Source: Catenovulum sp. 2E275 (GTDB lineage: Bacteria; Pseudomonadota; Gammaproteobacteria; Enterobacterales; Alteromonadaceae). From it: a stretch of 54,489 bases of DNA. Under the pieces are notes generated by a model, which saw only the letters and a list, made by a program, of their open reading frames with translations, did not search any database and was not told the origin of the DNA. Positions 8,400 through 19,351 of this stretch are shown one piece after another (within the stretch, counting starts at the first letter, position 1; each line of letters starts with the position of its first letter). The stretch spans positions 1-54,489 of the forward strand of contig NZ_JAOPFU010000029.1 of NCBI RefSeq assembly GCF_025515275.1, in the 5' to 3' direction. A program made the translations under genes and the position numbers.

Positions 8400-11300
8400 T
8401 TATTGTTTATTGCCGGATTTTGCTTTTTTAGGCAATTTAACTTCGCGACTTTCGCGGGCTGTTTCAACCACCTGAGGGTTATCTATTGTACCACTAATCT
8501 TAAATTTAATTTGTGAGATCACATCGGCAGATTCGATTACCTGATCAATCGCCAACGCCGCAATCCCGGTAACCGGATTAACCATCCATGCAATTAATAC
8601 CGGTAAGCTAGAGGTAATTTTAGGGCTAAAACGAATATCGTAATTTATCTTTTGTGATACTAAATCTGTACTGCCTTTAATTTCCATATTACCGGCAACC
8701 CCATCCATAGTGGTGTTATCTGTATAGGCCAAACCATTGGTCAACTTAATGCTGCCTTTCATCTGGTTATAAAATAAACCTTTGCTAAATACATCTCTAA
8801 AGTCCAGTTTTAGTTTACGTACCAGCGAATCTAAACTCAGTACAGATAATAAACGTGCGCCTTTATCCGATACCTCGGTTAAATAACCTTCCCCTAAACG
8901 AATATTAATATTGCCATTCAAATACTGATAACCGATATCCATAGGCGCTTGCGGCCAGTTTAGTTCAAAATCAGCATCTATACTTGAATCACGAATTGCC
9001 GAGGTTAATTGATAATCTCTTAACCAGTGACCAAAATCAGAGCTGTTTATTTTGCCTTTTATTTGTGTGGTACTGCGATTTAAATTATCAAGCCGCCAAG
9101 CACCTGATGCATTTATTTTATGCTGACGATAATCGAGCTTAAAATTATTCAATAACAAATCATTAGGCGATGCCCTTGAAATATCAAAACTAACTTTACC
9201 CAAATTTTTATCGTCTAACTGGCATTGCTCACAACTAAATTTGGTGGGAGGAATAGCGGCAAAAATTTCTCTAAGTTCTTCTTTTGTAAAAGCGGATAAA
9301 ATAACGTTGTGCTCTAGTTTTTCATCCAATTTTTCTGTTTGAGCTTCCGCTTTATTAAGAGTTAATAGTAATTGCTCGGCCGAAATATTTAACCCTTGTT
9401 TATCCCAGTTATCAAACGCATTAATTTCGCCTCTAAATTCATCAGCAAAAACTTTACTGTGCCAATAACCATCGCTGCGCTGCACATCAAAATTGGTTGC
9501 ATGCCATGTTAAAGGCCCCAACTCTAAAAAATCGACTTGACCTCTTATTCGCTCAGGTAAATCAATCATTGCTTCACCGGTACTTTCTTGCTTACTTAAA
9601 TCTTTATTTAAATCATTAATAAAATTAACGTAATCAATAAAGTTGACCCGTCTTAAATGCGCTGAAATATTAAATCCTGTACCTGGAGCGGATAAGACAT
9701 CTTCGCCTAATACCAAATAAGCTCGACTAAATTTAGCTAACTCATAAGGTAAAACTGAGCTAAAACTAATATTATTACCAGACGTTAATTCTATTATTGC
9801 ACTCTCATCATCTCCCGCAACCATGAGGTTAGTAATACGCAATTGCTCTGCATTTTTATCGAAAGGCTGGGGTAATTTGAGAGTTACCCCATGTAAATCT
9901 GATGCAACATCTAATCTATAATTTAAACTATCATTAGCGCCAAATAATATTTCTAAATGACCATCAACATGTGCGCTTCCTTTCAACCTATCTGCCATGT
10001 TCAAAAAATCAGCTTGGGCTAAAATAGCATCTAAAGGCCAATCACCTCTTAAATCAAATTGTAACTGATAGCCTGAATTTAATTGTCTACTGTTGATATC
10101 CATTTGATAAGGGACTGGCCCCCAATCAAATGTCATTTTACGGGCTTTTAATTTATCCATATTAAATTCAAGCAGCCCGTTTACTCGCTGGAACTCAAAT
10201 CCTGTTTTAACAATAGAAACCGTATTTTGATTAAATAAAACCTCTCCACTGGCATTTAAATTCTGACTATTATGCAGTGGTATAAGTAAATCTAAGTTAA
10301 GTTTAACCAAACCTCGAACTTGAGCTTGCTCTAATACATTCCCAACAGAGTCTTTTAAACTGCTTTGTAACATAATTTGAGTGGCTTGCTCGCCTTGAGC
10401 TTCTGCTGTGGCTGATAATTGCAGTTCTGCTTGTGGTGAAGTTAAATCCGCTATATTAGCTTTTAAATTTAATAACTGGGCACCTAGTAATTTGGCTTGC
10501 TGGCTTTCAAAAAAGAGCCCTTGATTTTTAAAAGTCAGTTTTAAATCGATATCATTTGCTGCTGGCCAATCTGGCTGAAATTGAAATAAGGCATCTCGTA
10601 GTGATAGCTGAGCTTCAAATATCCCTTTATTGTTAATAAAAGGGTAATCAATTAACTTACCTTGCCAAATCAGTTGACTATGCTCAACTACTCCGCCCTG
10701 TAACCCCTGCTTTAAGTAATTGAATGTTTCTTCACCAATTAACTTTTTAGGTAAGAGCCGTTCTACATCTGTGACCTTTACTTGGCCTAACTCACCATAA
10801 GCTGAAAGCTGCAATTCTTGTTGGTCATCAGGTTGTAACGACAATGCTGCATTCAACTCAAATTCTTTTAGTGCTAATTGAACTTTAGGTAAGTTGATAC
10901 GCCAGTTAGAGTCATGATAATGAATAATTGATTGAATATTAGCAGATTCAACCTGTAATTTATCATTAAAGACTTGCTGCCATACCAGCTCACCTTTTGC
11001 TAAATGCCAATTACTAACTATGCTACCTGGCCTTGCTGAGATTTCAGCTGATAGCCCGGTTAGCTGAGGAAGTGATAATACTTCTTGCCAGTTTAAATCA
11101 ATCAAGTTGGCATGTAGTCGCCAGTCATCTTTACTGGTATAAGAAAAATGAAAGTTTTCAACCGAAGGTTCACCATTTAAGGCGTTTAAAAATTGGCTGG
11201 CTTGCAATGGTAATGGAAACAAGCTGGCGATAGCTTTATATGGATTTAGAATGACTTCCGGTGAATACACCTGCCAGCTTTGGTCTTGCTTGGTCAGGCT

Positions 11301-12281
11301 TAAATTTAAACCAGCCCATAGCTGCTCACCAACAGCAAAACTTATATCATCGATATAAAAACTAGTGGTATTCTGCTTCAAATTAGCCTGAACTTGCCCA
11401 CTGACTAACTCAAATTGTTGAAGTTGATTGCCCAAATACCAACTCATAGGACTAGGATCAAAGTTTAATAAAAACGCTCCCAACTCACTATTTTCAATAT
11501 TTAACCAAGCTTCAAATTTTAACCGACTTTGAATATCTCGGACTCTTTTAGCTAAATAAGGTTTAAACCAGGGCGCTAAATCAATCCCATCAGATTTAAC
11601 ATAAAACTCACCAGAATAAGTTTCATCACCAGAGTCGGTTAAATCTAAAATAAAGCCGAGTTTATCTTCTTCAATTCCTTCAAGCGAAAAATCGCCTACG
11701 CCTTGGTGGGTATTACCTCGGTTAAACCATTTTAGTTGGTGTACCTTTATTTGATGAGCAGCTTGATCTGGAGTGATAATAGTGACAAAACTATCTTGGA
11801 CATCAAAACGTCTAAACTGCTCTAAAAAAATCTCCTGAAAAAGATCAGCCACAGCAAAATTATCACCACTTTCTTTTGCTGCATCTAATTTGTCGATATC
11901 AACCAGGACTTCAACACCATCTAAAACAAAGTTTTTAACTACAAAGCTACGTTGTAATAAAGTCTGCCAAAAATCTAACTCTAAATTGACCTGCTTAATG
12001 TTGACAATAACAGGTGAGTCAAATGCATCTTGTCGCTCAAATTCAAAACCAATCATTTCGATTTGAGGGCCTAACCCTCGCCAATCAGCTGTTAATGATT
12101 CTATTCTAATTGGCTGGTTAAACTCTTGTTCAAACCAAACTGAAAGCTCATCTTTAAAATCATTAGCATACGGTAAACTAATACGGATAGCACTCAGCAA
12201 TAAGGCTACAGTAACTAATACAATCGCGAAGCCCAACCAAAGCTTACGAATAATGCTTGATAATAAAGACTTTACTTTCAC
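8400..12281 (-). CDS. yhdP: YhdP, AsmA-like inner-membrane phospholipid transport protein
   Basis: Very long protein of 1293 residues, close to E. coli YhdP. It has one N-terminal membrane helix (about residues 12-33), then a long periplasmic region of alternating beta strands (DUF3971/AsmA type), and an AsmA-like C-terminal segment before a basic KKAKSGNKQ tail. Members bridge inner and outer membranes and move phospholipids together with TamB and YdbH. The start is GTG at 12279-12281, sharing its G with the last base of the rng stop codon (TAGTG), so translation is probably coupled. The gene order rng-yhdP is conserved. No internal break is seen. Confidence 0.93.
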   Translation of the reverse strand: MKVKSLLSSIIRKLWLGFAIVLVTVALLLSAIRISLPYANDFKDELSVWFEQEFNQPIRIESLTADWRGLGPQIEMIGFEFERQDAFDSPVIVNIKQVNLELDFWQTLLQRSFVVKNFVLDGVEVLVDIDKLDAAKESGDNFAVADLFQEIFLEQFRRFDVQDSFVTIITPDQAAHQIKVHQLKWFNRGNTHQGVGDFSLEGIEEDKLGFILDLTDSGDETYSGEFYVKSDGIDLAPWFKPYLAKRVRDIQSRLKFEAWLNIENSELGAFLLNFDPSPMSWYLGNQLQQFELVSGQVQANLKQNTTSFYIDDISFAVGEQLWAGLNLSLTKQDQSWQVYSPEVILNPYKAIASLFPLPLQASQFLNALNGEPSVENFHFSYTSKDDWRLHANLIDLNWQEVLSLPQLTGLSAEISARPGSIVSNWHLAKGELVWQQVFNDKLQVESANIQSIIHYHDSNWRINLPKVQLALKEFELNAALSLQPDDQQELQLSAYGELGQVKVTDVERLLPKKLIGEETFNYLKQGLQGGVVEHSQLIWQGKLIDYPFINNKGIFEAQLSLRDALFQFQPDWPAANDIDLKLTFKNQGLFFESQQAKLLGAQLLNLKANIADLTSPQAELQLSATAEAQGEQATQIMLQSSLKDSVGNVLEQAQVRGLVKLNLDLLIPLHNSQNLNASGEVLFNQNTVSIVKTGFEFQRVNGLLEFNMDKLKARKMTFDWGPVPYQMDINSRQLNSGYQLQFDLRGDWPLDAILAQADFLNMADRLKGSAHVDGHLEILFGANDSLNYRLDVASDLHGVTLKLPQPFDKNAEQLRITNLMVAGDDESAIIELTSGNNISFSSVLPYELAKFSRAYLVLGEDVLSAPGTGFNISAHLRRVNFIDYVNFINDLNKDLSKQESTGEAMIDLPERIRGQVDFLELGPLTWHATNFDVQRSDGYWHSKVFADEFRGEINAFDNWDKQGLNISAEQLLLTLNKAEAQTEKLDEKLEHNVILSAFTKEELREIFAAIPPTKFSCEQCQLDDKNLGKVSFDISRASPNDLLLNNFKLDYRQHKINASGAWRLDNLNRSTTQIKGKINSSDFGHWLRDYQLTSAIRDSSIDADFELNWPQAPMDIGYQYLNGNINIRLGEGYLTEVSDKGARLLSVLSLDSLVRKLKLDFRDVFSKGLFYNQMKGSIKLTNGLAYTDNTTMDGVAGNMEIKGSTDLVSQKINYDIRFSPKITSSLPVLIAWMVNPVTGIAALAIDQVIESADVISQIKFKISGTIDNPQVVETARESREVKLPKKAKSGNKQ

Positions 12282-13756
12282 TAAATCATGACCACATCAA
12301 ATTGCTCTGGACCATATAAAGGTTCGGCCTGAACTTTAATTTGTTTACCAATAAACACTTCAAGTTCACCTAACGCATGCGACTCTTCACTTAATAAATA
12401 GTCACACACTGCACCACTGGCATAAACCACAAAACGGTCGGCATCATAAGCCCGGTTAACTCTAACGACTTCACGTAAAATTTCATAACAGATGGTTTCA
12501 ACTGTTTTTAACGAACCACGCCCCTGACATATATGACACGAATCACATAAAATATGTTCCAAACTTTCTCTGGTACGCTTTCGGGTCATTTCGACTAATC
12601 CTAAAGCAGAAAAGCCATGAATGTTTGATTTGGTCCTGTCGTAAGATAAAGCTTGTTCTAAACCGTGTAATACCCGGCGTTTGTGATCATCATTCATCAT
12701 ATCGATAAAATCGATAATAATAATTCCACCTAAATTTCGTAACCTAAGCTGACGGGCTATTGCTTGAGTCGCTTCAATATTGGTATTAAAAATTGTATCT
12801 TCTAAATTACGATGCCCGACAAATGCACCCGTATTGATATCAATTGTGGTCATGGCTTCGGTTTGATCAATAATTAAATAGCCGCCGGATTTAAGCTGAA
12901 CTTTACGCTCCAGTGCTCGTTGAATTTCATTTTCGACATCAAATAAATCAAAAATTGGCCGCTCACCGGGATAATATTCAATAACACTTTTTAAGTTAGG
13001 CACAAACTCTGTCACAAACTCGTGTAATTGATCAAAAGCCAGTTTTGAATCAACCCGAATTCGTTCTACTTTGCTGCCAACAAAGTCTCTTAAAATTCTA
13101 AAAGCTAGGGTTAAATCTTCATATAAACAACGAATTTTGCCACTGCGTTGTTTACGTTTGAGGATTTTGTTCCACACCCTTCGTAAAAAAATAGCATCTT
13201 GCTCTAGCTCTTCAGCCTCTACGCCTTCTGCCGCAGTACGAACAATAAAGCTACCTTTGTCGTCAGAAAACTGACCAACAACTTCTTTTAATCTGTCTCG
13301 CTCAACTTCGCTTTCAACCCGCTGGGATACACCAACATGCTCAGAGCCGGGCATAAACACTAAATAACGCGATGGAATGGTAATGTCAGTTGTTAAGCGT
13401 GCCCCTTTTGTTCCGAGCGGATCTTTAACTACCTGCACAACAATATCCTGACCTTCTTTAACTAAGTCACGAATATCACGTACCGGAAGCTGAGCTTTAT
13501 CAATGGCTTGCTCGTCTTTAATTTCGTCATGCACACTAATATCCGAGGCATGCAAAAATGCGGCTTTATCTAACCCTATATCAATAAAAGCGGCTTGCAT
13601 GCCAGGTAAAACCCGACTCACTTTACCGCTGTAAATATTACCGACTAAGCCGCGTTTAGCTTGCCGTTCAATATGAACTTCCTGCAAACTGCCGTTTTCA
13701 ACGACAGCAACTCGGGTTTCGGTAGGGGTAATGTTAATTAATAATTCTGCGCTCAT
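12281..13756 (-). CDS. rng: Ribonuclease G
   Basis: Endoribonuclease that matures the 5' end of 16S rRNA and turns over some mRNAs. 491 residues, like E. coli RNase G and lacking the long RNase E tail. An S1 domain occupies about residues 37-125. The catalytic metal ligands are Asp306 (TTIDINTG) and Asp349 (IIIIDFIDMM). The zinc-link cysteines are Cys404 and Cys407 (LCDSCHICQGRG). It lies 14 bp after maf and overlaps yhdP by one base, in the standard mre-maf-rng-yhdP order. Confidence 0.97.
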   Translation of the reverse strand: MSAELLINITPTETRVAVVENGSLQEVHIERQAKRGLVGNIYSGKVSRVLPGMQAAFIDIGLDKAAFLHASDISVHDEIKDEQAIDKAQLPVRDIRDLVKEGQDIVVQVVKDPLGTKGARLTTDITIPSRYLVFMPGSEHVGVSQRVESEVERDRLKEVVGQFSDDKGSFIVRTAAEGVEAEELEQDAIFLRRVWNKILKRKQRSGKIRCLYEDLTLAFRILRDFVGSKVERIRVDSKLAFDQLHEFVTEFVPNLKSVIEYYPGERPIFDLFDVENEIQRALERKVQLKSGGYLIIDQTEAMTTIDINTGAFVGHRNLEDTIFNTNIEATQAIARQLRLRNLGGIIIIDFIDMMNDDHKRRVLHGLEQALSYDRTKSNIHGFSALGLVEMTRKRTRESLEHILCDSCHICQGRGSLKTVETICYEILREVVRVNRAYDADRFVVYASGAVCDYLLSEESHALGELEVFIGKQIKVQAEPLYGPEQFDVVMI

Positions 13757-13770
13757 GCATTTAATCCGTA

Positions 13771-14331
13771 TCAGTCTAGTTGAGCTAATAACTGTTTAGT
13801 TTGATATAAAGGTAAGCCAACAATCGCCGAATAATTACCATTGATATTAACCACAAATTGCCCACCAATCCCTTGAATAGCATAACTGCCCGCTTTATCC
13901 AGAGGTTCACCTGTTTGCCAATACTCAACAATCTCTTGTTTTGTTAGTTTTGCAAATGTGACTTGGCTAATGACTACATCGGTTAATATTGTATTTTCTC
14001 GATACAAACAAACCGCAGTCATTACCTGATGAGTTTGCCCAGATAACATACTCAACATGCGAATAGCGTCTTGCAGGCCTGTTGGTTTACCCAATAATTC
14101 ACCGTTAAATACAACTATAGTATCTGAACCTAATACAGCTTTATCTTTTTGGCTATTTTGCCAACCAGCCTGCGCTTTTGCAGTTGCTAAACGGAGTACA
14201 TAAGCTTTAGCGTCTTCATTAATAAATGGTGTTTCGTCAATTTCACCTTCGATAAGCTCAAACTTAACGCCTAATTGAGATAATAACGCCTGACGACGAG
14301 GCGATTTTGAAGCAAGATAAATAGATGTCAT
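13771..14331 (-). CDS. maf: Maf/YhdE nucleoside triphosphate pyrophosphatase
   Basis: House-cleaning enzyme that hydrolyses non-canonical or dTTP/UTP-type nucleotides to the monophosphate. 186 residues. Signature SKSPRR at 8-13, catalytic Asp70 in LGSDTIV and the GKP loop just after it. It starts 3 bp after the mreD stop, so it is translationally close-coupled. The family includes dTTP/UTP and m7GTP branches. The YhdE position in the mre cluster argues for the dTTP/UTP branch, but this is an inference from context. Confidence 0.95.
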   Translation of the reverse strand: MTSIYLASKSPRRQALLSQLGVKFELIEGEIDETPFINEDAKAYVLRLATAKAQAGWQNSQKDKAVLGSDTIVVFNGELLGKPTGLQDAIRMLSMLSGQTHQVMTAVCLYRENTILTDVVISQVTFAKLTKQEIVEYWQTGEPLDKAGSYAIQGIGGQFVVNINGNYSAIVGLPLYQTKQLLAQLD

Positions 14332-14334
14332 AAA

Positions 14335-14808
14335 TTAGCGAATTCTGAAAGTGCGGCGATATTTACGCAGACCATAAAAAACAAATGTCCAAACAAAAGC
14401 ATTACTCAACACTGGCCATAAAAGCTCCGGCATAAAATATGCTGTTGTTAAAAAATGCTGCAACCAATAATCAACTAAATGATAAAATGCAGTCACTAGA
14501 GCAATAATTAATGATTGTTGCCAGCTTGAAAAGTTTCGAATTGTTAGATAATTAGCAGAACAAATATAAGCGACAAAAGCCAACATAAAAGCATGGGTCC
14601 CCAAAACAGACCCCAATAAAATATCTAATAAAAATCCACAAAACCACGCTGTCCCGACATTAACTCGATGAGGCAGCGCAATACACCAATATACCAATAC
14701 TAATAAAATCCAATCCGGACGATATGACTCGATAATACTCGGCATAGGAGTAATAGCTAAAGTTAACGCAAATAATAAAGTTAACCCGATTAAAAAAAAT
14801 CCTCTCAT
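14335..14808 (-). CDS. mreD: Rod shape-determining protein MreD
   Basis: Polytopic inner-membrane subunit of the elongasome. 157 residues with about five hydrophobic segments and the conserved PDWILLVLVYWCIALPHRVNVG region near residues 33-55. It overlaps the end of mreC by the ATGA four-base junction, so translation is coupled. It ends with the basic tail KYRRTFRIR. Confidence 0.95.
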   Translation of the reverse strand: MRGFFLIGLTLLFALTLAITPMPSIIESYRPDWILLVLVYWCIALPHRVNVGTAWFCGFLLDILLGSVLGTHAFMLAFVAYICSANYLTIRNFSSWQQSLIIALVTAFYHLVDYWLQHFLTTAYFMPELLWPVLSNAFVWTFVFYGLRKYRRTFRIR

Positions 14809-15716
14809 GGGTTAATTTTCTCCTGCGATTTTGGTGGTATGCTATCAGCATCTTCTTTATTTGGATTTTCAGATACAGCTTCAGGTTGATGCTCTGATGA
14901 AGGAGGCCAAAGCAATAATAAATATCGAATCCGATCTAAATGGGCAATTGGTCTGGCAACAATTTGAGCAAACGGCAAGCTTTCGTTAAACGAAACTTGA
15001 GTGACTTCTGCCACCGGATAACCTTCTGGATATTTATTGCCTAAACCTGAACTCATTAATAAATCGCCAACTTGAATATCCGCAGAATGAGGCACAAAAT
15101 TAAGTTCCAGCCGATCAATTCTTCCCGTACCACTGGCAATGCTACGCACAGCATTACGCGCAACTCTTACCGGAATAGCATGAGTATGATCGGTAATTAA
15201 TAATACCCGACTGGTTAATGAACCGACATTAACTACCTGACCAACAATCCCGTTTTCATCCAATACAGCCTGCCCTTCGTAAACGCCATTTAACGCACCT
15301 CGGTTTATAACCACTTGATGGCTATTAGGATTGCTTTCTACCGACATAACCTCGGCAATCATTTTACGCATATCCTGACGGAGTGGCGAATCGAGCAAAG
15401 CTCTTAATCTGTCATTTTCACGTTCTAAAAATGCCATTCGCTGCACTTTCTCACTTAACAATAAATGCTGCGCTCTTAATTTTGCATTTTCTTCAATTAG
15501 GTTTTGACGCGATGTTAAAGACTCACTCGACCAGTTAAACATTTTTTGTGGCAGGTTAGCGACATATAAAATCGGGCTGACTAACGAATTTAAATAAACC
15601 TTAGCAGGTTCAAAAGCGTTGAGTTTGTGATCAACAAAAATCATTGCAACCGATACAATCAGCGCAATAAAAATTCGGGTTTGAGGGGCAGGACCATTAC
15701 CAAACAATGGAGTCAT
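14805..15716 (-). CDS. mreC: Cell shape-determining protein MreC
   Basis: Periplasmic scaffold protein of the elongasome that binds PBP2 and MreB partners. The ATG at 15716 (MTPLFGNGPAPQTRIF) matches the usual MreC start; an in-frame codon five residues earlier is less likely. There is one N-terminal membrane helix (about residues 15-33), a coiled coil around residues 65-110 (EENAKLRAQHLLLSEKVQ), then the double beta-barrel domain with HQVVINRGALNGVYEGQ. The C-terminal 35 residues are acidic, proline-rich and probably disordered. It lies 43 bp after mreB. Confidence 0.95.
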   Translation of the reverse strand: MTPLFGNGPAPQTRIFIALIVSVAMIFVDHKLNAFEPAKVYLNSLVSPILYVANLPQKMFNWSSESLTSRQNLIEENAKLRAQHLLLSEKVQRMAFLERENDRLRALLDSPLRQDMRKMIAEVMSVESNPNSHQVVINRGALNGVYEGQAVLDENGIVGQVVNVGSLTSRVLLITDHTHAIPVRVARNAVRSIASGTGRIDRLELNFVPHSADIQVGDLLMSSGLGNKYPEGYPVAEVTQVSFNESLPFAQIVARPIAHLDRIRYLLLLWPPSSEHQPEAVSENPNKEDADSIPPKSQEKINP

Positions 15717-15758
15717 ATAAATGCAGACCAATAAAAAAAGTCGGCCTAAGCCGACTGA

Positions 15759-16844
<1,086 letters not shown>

Positions 16845-17088
16845 CTAACTTTACCAACGAGGCAACTTTTCGGCAAGCAAACTAAACTGATATATCTAAT
16901 TAGTCGACATTTTATTAAGCTTGTTTATTTTTAGTCAGTAAAACCACAAAGAGACAAGCATCGCTCTGCGGCTTAGCTAAACGTTTTTATACTTAAACAT
17001 TTACTAATTAACAACATCATTCGTGCTCGCTATTTTAAACAAAAAACAGCAACATAACAGTGCAACTGGCAATTAGTTTTTAAGTTTT

Positions 17089-19011
17089 TTAATTATTTTT
17101 TACGATTTGGGTTTTCACTAAATCTGAAAACACATTTTTTGGCTGATTAGACATTAACTCATACACCTGTTGATAAGCCAACACAGCCTTCACATACTCA
17201 CGGGTTTCACTGTATGGGATGTTTTCAATCCAAATATCCAGCGGCAGCGCTTTTTCCTCCGGTAACCAAGTGATTACTCTGCTATAACCCGCATTATAAG
17301 ATGCTATCGCCAATGGGGTTTGCTGCTGCATACGTTTAATTAAACTGCTAATATATTTAGTGCCTAAACGAATATTTGTCTGAGCGTCATATAATCTTCG
17401 ATTACTGACCCTACTACCTTCAACATGTTTAGCGGTTGCTGGCATTAATTGCATTAACCCCCTTGCCCCTGCTGGTGAATAAGCATCTTCCATAAAAGAA
17501 CTTTCTCTGCGTGAAATCGCAAATGCTAAACTAGGTTCGATCCCAACTCTTTGACTATATTTTTCATATAAATCAGCAAACGCTTTAGGAAAACGAATTG
17601 CCACTTCATCATACAAACCGGCTTGAGAAATGCCTCTTAATGCTTGATCGTACCACTGCCACTGATAAGCTAAATAAGCCGCCGCTGCTAGCTCATTTTC
17701 GCTTAATGTTCGTTTAAATTGCCACCATTCACGGCGAGCTGATACTTTATAATCAAGCTGTAAAAACTCATAAGTTCGTTTAGCTGCCGGCGCATTAGAT
17801 AATTTGTGCAATACTTCTTGCTCAGCTTTGTATGGCTTGTAATTAAGTTGGTACGGTTCGCCTATTTGGGCTGCCGCCATAAAACCATAATAGTGTCTGA
17901 GTTTTGATAATTCAGTAAAACGAGTTTTAGCGGTTTGTTCAATCCCAAGTTCGGTTTGAGCACGTGAAAGCCAATACTGATAAATGGCTTCATCTTGCAT
18001 ATTTTGCGGCAATGATTGAATAACAGAAGCAACATTCACCCAATCTTGTTCACGCAAATAGGTGGCTAAATGCCAGTGTACCAATTTACTGTCTTTAACA
18101 TGATCTGGCACTTTATTTAGCCAAGTAATCGCCTGCGGATGATCTTTACTCGCCAGCGCTAACGCAAAGGTGTAGTAAACTTTATCTCTTTGCTCTGCAG
18201 TAAACGGAAATGACTCTTCAACAGATAACCAGTGCTTAATTGCTGCATCTGGGTCGCGCCAAATGAATCTTTTAATGCCATAAAACTGAATACCAGCATA
18301 ATCTGCTGAACGTTTTTTAAAGTGTTTAAGCTGGGTAATAACCGCAGGATCTTTCCGTACCGAATGCCAAAGTTTTGCCCAATCTTTTTCACTTTCTGGT
18401 AATAGTCCGGTTAAATATGGAATTAACGTATGGCTGCCGCCATCTGCTGCTTTTTCAACTCGGCGTTTAATCACATCAGAGGTTTGATAACCCGCTTTTT
18501 TCCATTTAGCAAATAAAGGGTCACAGGCTTTCGGTTGAGATTTACCCACAACCCATAAGTCTTCAATTTTATCGGCTAGCGTGGCTATTTTTGCCCCTAT
18601 TTCAAGTTCAGCCGACAAATAGTGGCAATTTAACTCTGCATTAGAGGTTGGTTTAAAATCATTAATATAAAGCAAGGGTTGGTTTTGTTTGGCAAGATAC
18701 TTTAACCAAGTCTCTCGTAGAGGCCACTCTAGTGGCGTACCTTCGTACAAAGATAAAAAACTACGGATTTTTTCTTTATTAGATAAAAAAGCATGATTTT
18801 TTAAATAAGCCTGCTCAATATAAGGAAATAACGGATAATCCCCCAGCTTTTCCCGCCAGTTCTCAACTGTGGTATAACTCCCGTTTGCAGCCTGCGACTT
18901 AGCTGTTTCAAACCACTCACGCTGCTGTTTAATATCATAACTTTGAGCAAAAACCAGACTGCTTCCAGTCATCCATGTGATGGCACCAAAAATCAAATTT
19001 GCCAACTTCAT
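17089..19011 (-). CDS. slt: Soluble lytic murein transglycosylase (Slt70 type)
   Basis: Periplasmic exo-lytic transglycosylase that cleaves peptidoglycan glycan strands to 1,6-anhydromuropeptides. 640 residues, matching Slt70 architecture: signal peptide (cleaved after about residue 22, VFAQ), a long alpha-superhelical U-domain, an L-linker and a C-terminal SLT domain. Catalytic Glu503 is in SRRESSFMEDAYSPAGARGLMQ, followed by GTKYISSL and YNAGYSRVxxW motifs. It is transcribed towards mreB but separated by 286 bp. A PsrA-type palindrome sits about 50 bp before its start, so it may respond to the same regulator as fadBA. Confidence 0.95.
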   Translation of the reverse strand: MKLANLIFGAITWMTGSSLVFAQSYDIKQQREWFETAKSQAANGSYTTVENWREKLGDYPLFPYIEQAYLKNHAFLSNKEKIRSFLSLYEGTPLEWPLRETWLKYLAKQNQPLLYINDFKPTSNAELNCHYLSAELEIGAKIATLADKIEDLWVVGKSQPKACDPLFAKWKKAGYQTSDVIKRRVEKAADGGSHTLIPYLTGLLPESEKDWAKLWHSVRKDPAVITQLKHFKKRSADYAGIQFYGIKRFIWRDPDAAIKHWLSVEESFPFTAEQRDKVYYTFALALASKDHPQAITWLNKVPDHVKDSKLVHWHLATYLREQDWVNVASVIQSLPQNMQDEAIYQYWLSRAQTELGIEQTAKTRFTELSKLRHYYGFMAAAQIGEPYQLNYKPYKAEQEVLHKLSNAPAAKRTYEFLQLDYKVSARREWWQFKRTLSENELAAAAYLAYQWQWYDQALRGISQAGLYDEVAIRFPKAFADLYEKYSQRVGIEPSLAFAISRRESSFMEDAYSPAGARGLMQLMPATAKHVEGSRVSNRRLYDAQTNIRLGTKYISSLIKRMQQQTPLAIASYNAGYSRVITWLPEEKALPLDIWIENIPYSETREYVKAVLAYQQVYELMSNQPKNVFSDLVKTQIVKNN

Positions 19012-19351
19012 ATCTGCGAATTCCTATTTATTACAACTGAAGACTACGAACTTGAAAACAAATATTCAAACAAGCGTTTGAATATTTAAAAATTGTGATT
19101 ACACTTAATCTTTATTAACACAATGTTGACTACAACATAATACTCAAAGCTGTGCTTAGGTGTAACCCTAAATCTATACCGGTTGGATCTAATCAGCTTA
19201 TTCTTCAACCTAAGCAAGCCAATAAAGCTTGTGTAAACAATACAATTAGACAAAACAAACGGTCAAAGGTTTATCTAACTAATTTACTCAATAGCGAAAC
19301 AATTTGCATTTTTTAAAGATACTCAGACTAATAATTTAAAGGAGTTTAAGC
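19012..19351. other. Divergent slt / fadB intergenic region
   Basis: About 340 bp holding the promoters of slt (minus) and fadB (plus). The only clear signal is the 26-bp palindrome at 19061-19086. AGGAG at about 19340-19344 is the fadB ribosome-binding site. Confidence 0.7.
19061..19086. promoter_or_regulatory. PsrA-type operator palindrome upstream of fadBA
   Basis: AATATTCAAAC (19061-19071) and GTTTGAATATT (19076-19086) form a perfect 11-bp inverted repeat around AAGC. The CAAAC-N4-GTTTG core is that reported for PsrA, the TetR-family repressor of fatty-acid degradation genes in Pseudomonas and Shewanella relatives, which is released by long-chain acyl ligands. The regulator gene is not in this window. 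Confidence 0.65.
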
